A stretch of 5,502 bases of DNA from the NCBI GenBank assembly GCA_019752975.1, contig JAIELM010000141.1, positions 1 through 5,502 on the forward strand. Direction: 5' to 3'. Origin of the DNA: Undibacterium sp. (GTDB lineage: Bacteria; Pseudomonadota; Gammaproteobacteria; Burkholderiales; Burkholderiaceae_D). A program made the translations under genes and the position numbers. Positions 1 to 5,502 of the stretch are shown here, in pieces. A model generated the notes under the pieces. It did no database searches and was not told where the DNA came from. It worked only from the letters and a program-made list of their open reading frames with translations. The stretch's first letter is position 1. Each line of letters starts with the position of its first letter.

Positions 1-663
1 CGCCATGTTCACTTCATTAAATGTAGTGAGGATCGCATTGGTCGATTGAGATTGTAGCAAACGCTCTGCGATACGAGACCGCAAACGGCTCATAGGAACA
101 CGCTCTTCTGGCCTGTCACCCAAGTCAGCGGATTTTGGTGCGGTGATTTGTTGCAAGCTTGGTTTAGTCGCCACAGGAGCAGTCAATGGTGCCACTGGTG
201 CCACAGTTGGCGCAGACTTATTAGCGAGCGCAGCTAAAGCATCACCTTTAGTGACGCGTCCGTCTTTGCCCGTGCCGTCGATAGCGCCAGCTGACAAATT
301 ATTTTCAGACAAAATCTTGGCTGCTGCAGGCATGGCGATACCTGATTTGTCCGTGCTTGCCGCTGCCGCAGAAGTAACTGCTGCCGCTGGCGCTACACTT
401 GTGGCCACAGTGCCAGCCGAAGCTTCCGTATCCAACAAGGCGATCACTTCACCAGCGACCACGGTGGTACCATCGCCTTTAATGATTTGCGTGATCACGC
501 CAGCTGCCGGTGCCGGCAATTCCAAAACCACTTTATCGGTTTCTACGTCAACTAAGTTTTCATCACGGGCAGCCGCTTCGCCCACTTTTTTATGCCAAGT
601 TAACAAGGTTGCTTCGGCGACGGATTCGGATAATTGCGGTACTTTTACTTCGATAATTGCCAT
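1..663 (-). CDS. odhB: Dihydrolipoyllysine succinyltransferase, E2 of 2-oxoglutarate dehydrogenase (3' end beyond window)
   Basis: E2 core subunit of the 2-oxoglutarate dehydrogenase complex (also called sucB). It passes the succinyl group from E1 through its swinging lipoyl arm to CoA, in the cytoplasm. The 221 visible residues begin MAIIEVKVPQLSES. An N-terminal lipoyl domain (about 1-77) carries the motif VETDKVVLE with the lipoylated lysine at residue 44. An Ala/Thr-rich linker (about 80-107) follows, then a peripheral-subunit-binding domain (about 108-146, with GTGKDGRVTKGDAL), a second Ala/Pro linker (about 150-180), and the start of the acyltransferase domain (from about 186, ERVPMSRLRSRIAERL and TTFNEVNM). 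The HxxxD active site lies outside the window. The ATG is preceded by GGAG (671-674) with 7-nt spacing, and the first residues fit the family, so the start is secure. The gene lies 170 bp downstream of odhA on the same strand. A single lipoyl domain and the TTFNEVNM sequence favour E2o over pyruvate dehydrogenase E2. Confidence 0.96.
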   Translation of the reverse strand, partial: MAIIEVKVPQLSESVAEATLLTWHKKVGEAAARDENLVDVETDKVVLELPAPAAGVITQIIKGDGTTVVAGEVIALLDTEASAGTVATSVAPAAAVTSAAAASTDKSGIAMPAAAKILSENNLSAGAIDGTGKDGRVTKGDALAALANKSAPTVAPVAPLTAPVATKPSLQQITAPKSADLGDRPEERVPMSRLRSRIAERLLQSQSTNAILTTFNEVNMA

Positions 664-670
664 GTTATTT

Positions 671-674
671 CTCC
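671..674 (-). promoter_or_regulatory. Ribosome binding site of odhB
   Basis: Reading the minus strand, GGAG is followed by seven bases (AAATAAC) and the ATG of odhB. This strong Shine-Dalgarno match fixes the odhB start at 663. Confidence 0.75.
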
Positions 675-833
675 AGTTCGGATCATTTTTTTGTCACTAC
701 ATTCGACCATCAAACTTCTTAATACAGAACCACAATGGTTTAGAGACTCACAGGAAACCCTATTTTCTCTTCATCTCCGCGCCACTGTGTTAAGAGATTT
801 TAATTTTTTCGATAGCCAATCAAATTACTTCAA

Positions 834-3689
834 TTACTTAGTTAAAATATAGCCCTTGAGCTTAGAAAACGCTGCGTCCAGCAATGCTTTTTGCTGTGCA
901 TAATGCTTGTCGTAATAACCGACTGCAGGAGATGCGCTAGCTGGACGACCCGCGTAGGCTAGTTTTTGACCTTCATCTAAGTTTTCAAAAATATTGTGTT
1001 GAATTTGGAACCAAGGACCTTGATTTTGTGGCTCATCTTGTACCCACACAAGTTCTACCATATTAGGGAATTTTTTCAATTCCGTGGCAAAGCTCTTATG
1101 TGGGAAAGGGTAGAGTTGTTCAACACGAATAATGGCGGTGTCGCCCTGCGCTTTTTCTTTACGTGCGTTAACCAAGTCGTAGTAAACCTTGCCTGAACAA
1201 GCGATGACACGTTTTACTTTTTTCGCGTCAATGTTGCTATCAACTTCGCCTATCACCGTTTGGAAGTGAGACTTAGCCAACTCAGACAAATCAGATCCGG
1301 CATCTTTATTACGCAATAAAGATTTAGGGGTCATGATCACCAATGGCTTACGGAATTGGCGGATCATTTGACGGCGTAATAAATGGAAGATCTGCGCCGC
1401 ACTAGTCGGTTGCACCACTTGCATATTATTGTCCGCGCACAGTTGCAAGAAGCGTTCTGGTCTCGCCGAAGAATGTTCAGGACCTTGACCTTCATAGCCA
1501 TGCGGCAGCATCATCACTAGGCCACAAGCGCGTCCCCATTTGACTTCACCGGAACTAATAAATTGATCAATGACCACTTGCGCACCGTTAGCGAAATCGC
1601 CGAATTGCGCTTCCCAAATTGTGAGCGTATTCGGCTCTGAGCTAGAGTAACCGTATTCAAAAGCGAGTACAGCTTCTTCCGACAACACTGAGTCGATGAC
1701 CGTAAAAGGTGCTTGCTTATCCGAGATATTTTGTAGTGGCACATAAGTGCCATCGTCCCAGCGCTCACGTTTTTGGTCGTGCAATACAGCATGGCGATGG
1801 ACAAAAGTACCGCGTCCCGCATCCTGCCCAGTGAGGCGTATCGCATATCCAGAGGAGACTAAAGAAGCATAAGCTAAATGTTCGCCCATACCCCAGTCCA
1901 AATTCATCTCACCACGTCCCATGGTGGCGCGATCTGCTAAAACTTTTTCGACCAAACTATGCGGTTTAAAACCTTCTGGCACTGCAGTAATGCGTTCGGC
2001 CAAACGTTTAAGCTCAGTCAGCGGCACACCAGTATCGGCAGCGTCAGTCCATTTCTTATTTAAGAATGGCAGCCAGTCAACTGCAAACTTATTTTTGAAA
2101 TTAGAAAGCACTGGATCAACGGTATGTTTACCTGAATCCATCGCATCACGGAAAGCAGCAACCATCTTGTCGCCGCCATCTTCGGGGATAGTACCTTGCG
2201 CAGCCAATTTATCCGCATACATCTTACGGGTACCTGGATGCTGACCGATCTTTTTGTACATTAATGGCTGAGTTAAAGCCGGTGTATCTTGCTCGTTATG
2301 GCCGAGTTTGCGATAACAGATAATGTCCACTACCACGTCTTTTTTAAATTTAACGCGATAGTCTAAGGCGATTTGCGTTGCTAACACCACAGCTTCAGGA
2401 TCATCTGCATTCACGTGCAAGACCGGCGCTTCTATCATCTTGACGACATCAGAACAATATAAAGTAGAGCGTGAATCGCGCGGATCAGAAGTGGTAAAAC
2501 CGATCTGATTATTGATCACAATATGGACGGTACCGCCGGTACCATAACCGCGCGTTTGCGCCAGATTCAAGGTCTCCATCACTACCCCTTGACCTGCAAA
2601 AGCGGCATCTCCGTGAACTAAGATAGGTAAAACTTGCGAGCCATCTTTGTCGCCACGACGTTCCATACGAGCGCGAACGGAACCTTCAACAACTGGATTC
2701 ACAATTTCCAAGTGAGAAGGATTAAAAGCTAATGACAAATGAACTGGGCCGCCAGCAGTAGAAATATCGGAGGAAAAACCCTGATGGTATTTCACGTCAC
2801 CCGCTGGTAAATCATCGCCATGTTTGCCTTCAAATTCAGCAAACAAATCTTGCGGCATTTTACCCAAGGTATTGACCAAAACGTTCAAACGACCACGATG
2901 CGCCATACCAATGACGATCTCTTCTACGCCATTTTCGCCAGCACGTTGGATAGTCTCGTCAATAGAGGCAATAAAGCTCTCACCACCTTCTAAAGAGAAA
3001 CGCTTTTGACCAACATAACGGGTGTGCAGATAACGCTCTAAACCTTCGGCTGCAGTTAAGCGGTCGAGGATGTGCTTTTTCTTTTCTGCGGTAAAGCTAG
3101 GAGTGGAACGGATAGATTCGAGTTTTTCTTGCATCCAGCGTTTTTCAACTGGATCGCTGACGTACATAAATTCAGCGCCGATAGAACGGCAGTAAGTATC
3201 ACGCAAAAAATTGAGTAAGTCGCGTAAGGATGCGGTCTCAGGTCCAAAGTAGGTATTGCTGATATTAAAGACGATGTCCATATCCGCATCAGTAAAGCCA
3301 TAAAAACTAGGCTCTAATTCTGGTAAAGTCGGACGTTCTTGACGTTGCAGCGGATCCAAATTAGCCCAACGACTACCCAAAAATCGATAGGCCGCGATCA
3401 ACTGCTGAGCAGCGACACGCTTACGTCCCATTTCGGCATCATCAGAAGCACTGATCGTACGAATCGGCCCTTGCTTAGCACGTTCTGCGAAAGACGCGAC
3501 AACGGGCGCATGCGCCACGTCTGGCTTATTGGAACCATCTACCGCAGGGACATTTTGCATGGCGTCAAAATAGGCACGCCAATTCTCAGGCACAGAGCCA
3601 GGATTATTGAGGTAGGTTTCGTATAGTTCTTCTACATAGGGCGCATTACCGCCGAACAGATACGAGTTAGCATTTTGTTGTTGCATCAT
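834..3689 (-). CDS. odhA: 2-oxoglutarate dehydrogenase E1 component (thiamine diphosphate dependent)
   Basis: E1 subunit of the 2-oxoglutarate dehydrogenase complex (also called sucA). It decarboxylates 2-oxoglutarate with thiamine diphosphate and succinylates the lipoyl group of E2 (TCA cycle, cytoplasm). From the ATG at 3689 the protein has 951 residues, close to the usual 930-960. The N-terminal E1o segment SYLFGGNAPYVEELYE (9-24) is followed by GMAHRGRLNVL (261-271, active-site His 264), FNPSHLE (322-328), the ThDP/Mg site running from HGDAAFAGQG (359) to NNQIGFTT (393-400), and YRKLGHNEQDTP (459-470). The transketolase-like half has GRGTFVHRHAV (about 625-635), EAQFGDFANGAQ (693-704) and LPHGYEGQGPEHSSARPER (728-746), then DEPQNQGPW near the C-terminus. 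All motifs are intact and no frame break is seen. A GTG at 3698 opens the same frame three codons earlier (MSKMMQQ), but a Shine-Dalgarno AAAGGTG overlaps it, so the ATG at 3689 (or the adjacent one at 3686) is the better start. The gene has a structured leader and precedes odhB. Confidence 0.97.
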   Translation of the reverse strand: MMQQQNANSYLFGGNAPYVEELYETYLNNPGSVPENWRAYFDAMQNVPAVDGSNKPDVAHAPVVASFAERAKQGPIRTISASDDAEMGRKRVAAQQLIAAYRFLGSRWANLDPLQRQERPTLPELEPSFYGFTDADMDIVFNISNTYFGPETASLRDLLNFLRDTYCRSIGAEFMYVSDPVEKRWMQEKLESIRSTPSFTAEKKKHILDRLTAAEGLERYLHTRYVGQKRFSLEGGESFIASIDETIQRAGENGVEEIVIGMAHRGRLNVLVNTLGKMPQDLFAEFEGKHGDDLPAGDVKYHQGFSSDISTAGGPVHLSLAFNPSHLEIVNPVVEGSVRARMERRGDKDGSQVLPILVHGDAAFAGQGVVMETLNLAQTRGYGTGGTVHIVINNQIGFTTSDPRDSRSTLYCSDVVKMIEAPVLHVNADDPEAVVLATQIALDYRVKFKKDVVVDIICYRKLGHNEQDTPALTQPLMYKKIGQHPGTRKMYADKLAAQGTIPEDGGDKMVAAFRDAMDSGKHTVDPVLSNFKNKFAVDWLPFLNKKWTDAADTGVPLTELKRLAERITAVPEGFKPHSLVEKVLADRATMGRGEMNLDWGMGEHLAYASLVSSGYAIRLTGQDAGRGTFVHRHAVLHDQKRERWDDGTYVPLQNISDKQAPFTVIDSVLSEEAVLAFEYGYSSSEPNTLTIWEAQFGDFANGAQVVIDQFISSGEVKWGRACGLVMMLPHGYEGQGPEHSSARPERFLQLCADNNMQVVQPTSAAQIFHLLRRQMIRQFRKPLVIMTPKSLLRNKDAGSDLSELAKSHFQTVIGEVDSNIDAKKVKRVIACSGKVYYDLVNARKEKAQGDTAIIRVEQLYPFPHKSFATELKKFPNMVELVWVQDEPQNQGPWFQIQHNIFENLDEGQKLAYAGRPASASPAVGYYDKHYAQQKALLDAAFSKLKGYILTK

Positions 3690-3695
3690 CTTGCT

Positions 3696-3702
3696 CACCT
3701 TT
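3696..3702 (-). promoter_or_regulatory. Ribosome binding site that decides the odhA start
   Basis: The minus strand reads AAAGGTGAGCAAGATGATG. The AGGTGA core lies 5 nt before the first ATG (3689) and 8 nt before the second (3686), both workable. It contains the in-frame GTG (3698-3696) that would otherwise extend the gene by three codons, which argues against that GTG as the start. A short hairpin (3705-3717) ends two bases upstream of the site. Confidence 0.6.
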
Positions 3703-3785
3703 CTTCGCGTTTCGCGAGATTAGCGGGTTAATCTAACCTTCCGCGACACGGCCTGACCGGTTAGCGGATTGCACATCAAGTTGTG
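3696..3785 (-). promoter_or_regulatory. Structured 5' leader of odhA, candidate sucA RNA motif
   Basis: The RNA just upstream of odhA can form several hairpins that read in order into the Shine-Dalgarno site: CACA/UGUG around a 6-nt loop (3785-3772); CUAACC (3764-3759) with GGUUAG (3738-3733), enclosing a GC-rich loop; AGAUUA (3734-3729) with UAAUCU (3722-3717) around ACCCGC; and UCGCG-AAA-CGCGA (3717-3705). The second and third stems share two bases, so they either stack or compete. The heptamer TTAGCGG (plus strand) recurs at 3720-3726 and 3761-3767, one copy inside each stem-loop. Comparative genomics has described a 'sucA' RNA motif in the 5' UTR of sucA in Burkholderiales, thought to act in cis near the ribosome binding site. 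Position, gene and structure fit that motif, but I matched by context and pairing, not by a covariance model. Confidence 0.5.
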
Positions 3786-3878
3786 GGGAAGGACTCTTTT
3801 AAAACTCGTTGATACTCGCATTAAGGCCTTAGAAACACGCCAAAATAAAAATCGATTTTCAACTTAAGCTCGCAGGAT

Positions 3879-3906
3879 AGCATATTTTAATGGCGCTCTC
3901 ACGCAA
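3879..3906 (-). promoter_or_regulatory. Weak sigma70-like promoter candidate for odhA
   Basis: On the minus strand TTGCGT (3906-3901) and TATGCT (3884-3879) are separated by 16 bp. Transcription from here would give a leader of about 180 nt that includes the whole structured region before odhA. Both hexamers match the consensus only partly, so this is a candidate and other starts are possible. Confidence 0.25.
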
Positions 3907-3919
3907 AAATGTTGTGCGC

Positions 3920-3925
3920 TATAAT
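3920..3925 (+). promoter_or_regulatory. Perfect TATAAT -10 candidate for the histidine kinase gene
   Basis: TATAAT matches the sigma70 -10 consensus exactly and lies in the AT-rich divergent region. No convincing -35 is found 16-18 bp upstream (TCTCAC) and there is no extended -10 TG. If it is used, the 125-bp repeat element at 3995-4119 would be inside the 5' untranslated region of the kinase mRNA. Confidence 0.25.
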
Positions 3926-3954
3926 TTTTATGTTCAAGATTGACCTAAGTCCAC

Positions 3955-3994
3955 TAACAATAAAAATAACAAAAACAATATCCTCTTATTGTTA
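3955..3994. repeat. AT-rich inverted repeat beside the repeat element
   Basis: TAACAATAA (3955-3963) is a perfect 9-bp inverted match to TTATTGTTA (3986-3994). A second copy of the left arm, AACAATA (3974-3980), can pair with TATTGTT (3987-3993) around a 6-nt loop. On the minus strand the closer hairpin runs into a T-rich tract, so it resembles a weak terminator. The stem is almost all A:T and no minus-strand gene lies upstream of it. Confidence 0.4.
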
Positions 3995-4119
3995 TAGGAC
4001 TTACGCAAAATTGCGCTGGCTAGACGCAGAGCCGAAGGCAGTACTTTAGTACCTTAGCTTAGCTTAGCTTAGCAAACGGCGATAGCAACAGGGCCAGCGT
4101 CTGTTTTGCGTAAGTCCTA
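3995..4119 (+). mobile_element. MITE-like palindromic-ended element, long copy (125 bp)
   Basis: The element begins TAGGACTTACGCAAAA and ends with its perfect inverse; with one extra flanking base each side the inverted repeat is 17 bp (3994-4010 and 4104-4120). A second inner inverted match, CGCTGGC (4014-4020) with GCCAGCG (4093-4099), lies one base out of register. TA stands at both outer ends, consistent with a TA target duplication. The interior has no coding capacity; it holds the palindrome GTACT-TT-AGTAC (4041-4052) and a CTTAG tandem array. A shorter copy with the same ends occurs at 5416-5471 in the opposite orientation, which is the main evidence for a dispersed repeat family. The likely explanation is a non-autonomous element moved by a transposase encoded elsewhere; the insertion sequence family cannot be named from this window. 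Confidence 0.75.
4053..4073 (+). repeat. Four tandem copies of CTTAG
   Basis: CTTAG is repeated four times without change and followed by one more C, inside the long repeat element. Such a perfect 5-bp array can change copy number by slippage. It is absent from the short copy of the element. Confidence 0.85.
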
Positions 4120-4186
4120 TGAATAAAGCTGCTCACTCTCGACCTAAAGCACGTTAAAATTGAACATCTCACCTTCCTCAGTCACC

Positions 4187-5317
4187 ATGACAATTCGCTC
4201 TCCCACACCGCAACCAATAGAAAACCCAATGCCAATAAAAGAAACTGTTCACCCAGGTGAAGAATTGAGTATAGAAAAAAAGTTACTCATTGGCGTCATT
4301 GAGACGGCCATGGATGGCATCCTTACCATCAATGAAAGTCACACGATCATTTTGGTCAACCCTGCTGCTGCAACGATTTTTGGTTATCAAGTCGGACAAC
4401 TGTTAGGCGCCTCGATTGATATGGTGATCCCTATGCGTCATCGCCAACTACATCATCAACATGTTGCGGAGTTTGGTCACACTGGCTCTAGTCGACGCAA
4501 AATGGGAATGAATTTTGATGACTACTATGTCACCGGTTTGCATGCCGACGGTAGTGAATTTCCTATCGAGGCTTCAATTTCCAGTTTAATTGAAAACAAT
4601 AAACGCTTTTATACCGTCATCTTTCGTGACATCAGCGAACGCAAGATTGCGCAAGAAAAGTTGGCGCAATATCACAGCCAACTAAGTCAATTATCCTCAG
4701 CCCTGCAGAGTATACGCGAAGAAGAACGCAAACATATCGCTCGCGAATTACACGACGATTTAGGTCAACTCTTGGCCGCGTTACGAATGGATTTATCATT
4801 ACTTCATCGCGATACCAATTTAAGCGATCAATCAGGTCTTACTTTGTCTAGTATGGATCAACTTTTACTGACGTCGATCACGACTTTACGACGCATCGCC
4901 AGTGATTTACGGCCACGTGCGTTGGACGAAGGTGGCTTATATTTTGCACTCCAGAATTTACAAAAAGAATTCTCACAGCGGCACAACATACAATGCCACC
5001 TAGTCGCCGACGAAGAGTTGCTGGTGCTAGACGACGAGCGTAGTACTGCCATCTTTAGAAGTGTACAAGAGTCACTCACCAATGTCGCGCGGCATGCCAA
5101 AGCCAGTCAAGTCGAGATCATTTTCACTCGCAGCGGGTCTCAGCTTAATTTACAAATCAAAGATGATGGTAGCGGAATAGAAGAAGGCGCGATGAATAAA
5201 TCACGCTCGTTTGGCCTCATCGGTATGCGTGAACGTATCAGAGCCTTAAATGGCGAATTAGCGGTCAAAAGCGCACCTGGTACCGGGACAGAGATACAAA
5301 TTTCTATACCAGCATAA
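4187..5317 (+). CDS. Soluble PAS-domain sensor histidine kinase, HisKA_3 (NarX/DesK-like) class
   Basis: Two-component sensor kinase of 376 residues. No transmembrane segment or signal peptide is seen, so it should sense a cytoplasmic signal. A PAS domain (about 33-150) opens LLIGVIETAMDGILTINES, contains VNPAAATIFGY and ends RDISERK. A charged helical linker (about 153-178) leads to the HisKA_3 dimerisation domain with the H-box RELHDDLGQ; His 189 is the expected phosphorylation site, and HDDLGQ fits the HDxxxQ motif linked to phosphatase activity in this class. RRIASDLRPRALDEGGL (235-251) is typical of the class. The HATPase_c domain (about 284-376) has the N-box QESLTNVARHAKAS (Asn 299), DDGSGI (326-331), GLIGMRERI (343-351) and PGTGTEI (364-370), all intact. 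Such kinases usually phosphorylate LuxR/NarL-type regulators, and a gene starts 180 bp downstream. The start is uncertain: ATG 4187 has no good ribosome binding site, a TTG at 4160 would add nine residues, and ATG 4229 would remove fourteen. The PAS ligand cannot be predicted. Confidence 0.93.
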   Translation: MTIRSPTPQPIENPMPIKETVHPGEELSIEKKLLIGVIETAMDGILTINESHTIILVNPAAATIFGYQVGQLLGASIDMVIPMRHRQLHHQHVAEFGHTGSSRRKMGMNFDDYYVTGLHADGSEFPIEASISSLIENNKRFYTVIFRDISERKIAQEKLAQYHSQLSQLSSALQSIREEERKHIARELHDDLGQLLAALRMDLSLLHRDTNLSDQSGLTLSSMDQLLLTSITTLRRIASDLRPRALDEGGLYFALQNLQKEFSQRHNIQCHLVADEELLVLDDERSTAIFRSVQESLTNVARHAKASQVEIIFTRSGSQLNLQIKDDGSGIEEGAMNKSRSFGLIGMRERIRALNGELAVKSAPGTGTEIQISIPA

Positions 5318-5385
5318 AATCGAATGACTCATACCATCACAAACACATCAAAGAAAACTGGAATTGTGCCGTTATACTGACTATC

Positions 5386-5405
5386 CTGTTACGTACTGTT
5401 ACGTA
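5386..5405 (+). repeat. Perfect 10-bp tandem duplication CTGTTACGTA x2
   Basis: CTGTTACGTA occurs twice head to tail (5386-5395 and 5396-5405); each copy contains the palindrome TACGTA. It lies between the kinase stop and the short repeat element, 11 bp before the latter. One helical turn between copies would suit a regulator binding two adjacent sites on the same DNA face, but a chance slippage duplication is equally possible. Confidence 0.8.
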
Positions 5406-5415
5406 GTGATTTTGG

Positions 5416-5471
5416 TAGGACTTACGCAAAACAGACGTTGGCGTTGTCAGCGCAATTATGCGCAAGTCCTA
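5416..5471 (-). mobile_element. MITE-like palindromic-ended element, short copy (56 bp)
   Basis: Inverted ends TAGGACTTACGCA (5416-5428) and TGCGCAAGTCCTA (5459-5471) match at 12 of 13 positions. Read on the minus strand, its first 24 bases match 3995-4018 at 22 of 24 and its last 26 match 4094-4119 at 25 of 26. It is therefore the same family in reverse orientation, with only 6 bp between the conserved ends against 75 bp in the long copy. TA stands at both ends. It can fold into a long hairpin in RNA of either strand and sits 26 bp before the next start codon, within the leader of the downstream gene. Confidence 0.75.
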
Positions 5472-5487
5472 TTCGGTTTAAGTTTTT

Positions 5488-5491
5488 GGAG
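5488..5491 (+). promoter_or_regulatory. Ribosome binding site of the downstream gene
   Basis: GGAG followed by six bases (AATATC) and an ATG at 5498. The match and spacing are good and are the main support for a gene starting at the right edge. Confidence 0.55.
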
Positions 5492-5497
5492 AATATC

Positions 5498-5502
5498 ATG
5501 AC
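5498..5502 (+). CDS. Start of a downstream gene, possibly the partner response regulator (only five bases visible)
   Basis: Only ATGAC is visible, preceded by a well-placed GGAG. No protein sequence can be judged. HisKA_3 kinases are commonly followed on the same strand by a LuxR/NarL-type response regulator gene, so that is the first expectation; this is inference from context. The 180-bp spacer after the kinase is longer than usual for such pairs because it holds a tandem repeat and a 56-bp repeat element. Confidence 0.4.

Noticed and set aside
728..740. Small inverted repeat AACCA-CAA-TGGTT in the odhA-odhB spacer as a terminator
   Set aside because: The stem is only 5 bp and is not followed by a T tract on the minus strand, so it does not support termination between the two genes.
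143..793. Plus-strand open frame of 216 codons rich in Ala, Thr and Val
   Set aside because: It lies antisense to odhB, and its composition is the mirror of the Ala-rich linkers of the E2 protein. The minus-strand frame gives a clear E2 with intact motifs, so this frame is a shadow.
634..852. Plus-strand 72-codon frame across the odhB-odhA spacer
   Set aside because: It overlaps the starts and ends of two certain minus-strand genes, lacks a ribosome binding site, and its predicted peptide resembles nothing known.
1517..3301. Other open frames of 60-110 codons on both strands within odhA
   Set aside because: All are inside the well-supported odhA coding sequence, have no ribosome binding site or recognisable protein character, and are expected by chance.
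3995..4119. CRISPR or phage attachment site interpretation of the repeats
   Set aside because: There are no regularly spaced direct repeats with unique spacers and no integrase or tRNA nearby; the inverted ends and the two dispersed copies fit a MITE-like element better.
4858..5100. Minus-strand 80-codon frame inside the kinase gene
   Set aside because: It is antisense to the conserved HisKA_3/HATPase region of the kinase and has no independent support.
5318..5385. Terminator or promoter directly after the kinase stop codon
   Set aside because: No stem followed by a T tract is present. A TATACT at 5373-5378 resembles a -10 but has no matching -35 at the right distance.

Overview
The window looks like a chromosomal piece of a betaproteobacterium of the order Burkholderiales. 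The E1 and E2 proteins of the 2-oxoglutarate dehydrogenase complex have a betaproteobacterial look, and the E1 gene has a structured leader where the Burkholderiales sucA RNA motif is expected. The moderate, rather low GC for this order would fit an Oxalobacteraceae member such as Undibacterium. That genus guess is inference only.

Left part, minus strand (1-3785): a TCA-cycle operon read leftward. It holds a structured 5' leader (about 3696-3785), odhA/sucA (complete, 834-3689) and odhB/sucB (663 to the left edge, cut off inside its catalytic domain). A 170-bp spacer (664-833) without a clear terminator separates the two genes, so they are probably cotranscribed. Together they make the E1 and E2 subunits that convert 2-oxoglutarate to succinyl-CoA; the E3 gene would be expected beyond the left edge.

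Middle part (3786-4186): a divergent control region. It contains weak promoter candidates facing both ways, an AT-rich inverted repeat and a 125-bp palindromic-ended repeat (3995-4119) that carries no gene. I see nothing recognisable in 3786-3878.

Right part, plus strand (4187-5502): a soluble PAS-containing histidine kinase of the HisKA_3 (NarX/DesK-like) class. It is followed by a 180-bp spacer with a perfect 10-bp tandem duplication and a second, 56-bp copy of the same palindromic repeat in opposite orientation (5416-5471). The last bases hold a ribosome binding site and an ATG that start another gene. By context this is probably the partner LuxR/NarL-type response regulator, but only five bases are visible.

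The most notable observation is the pair of MITE-like elements. They share both of their asymmetric ends, lie in inverted orientation on either side of the kinase gene, and each sits in the leader just before a start codon.
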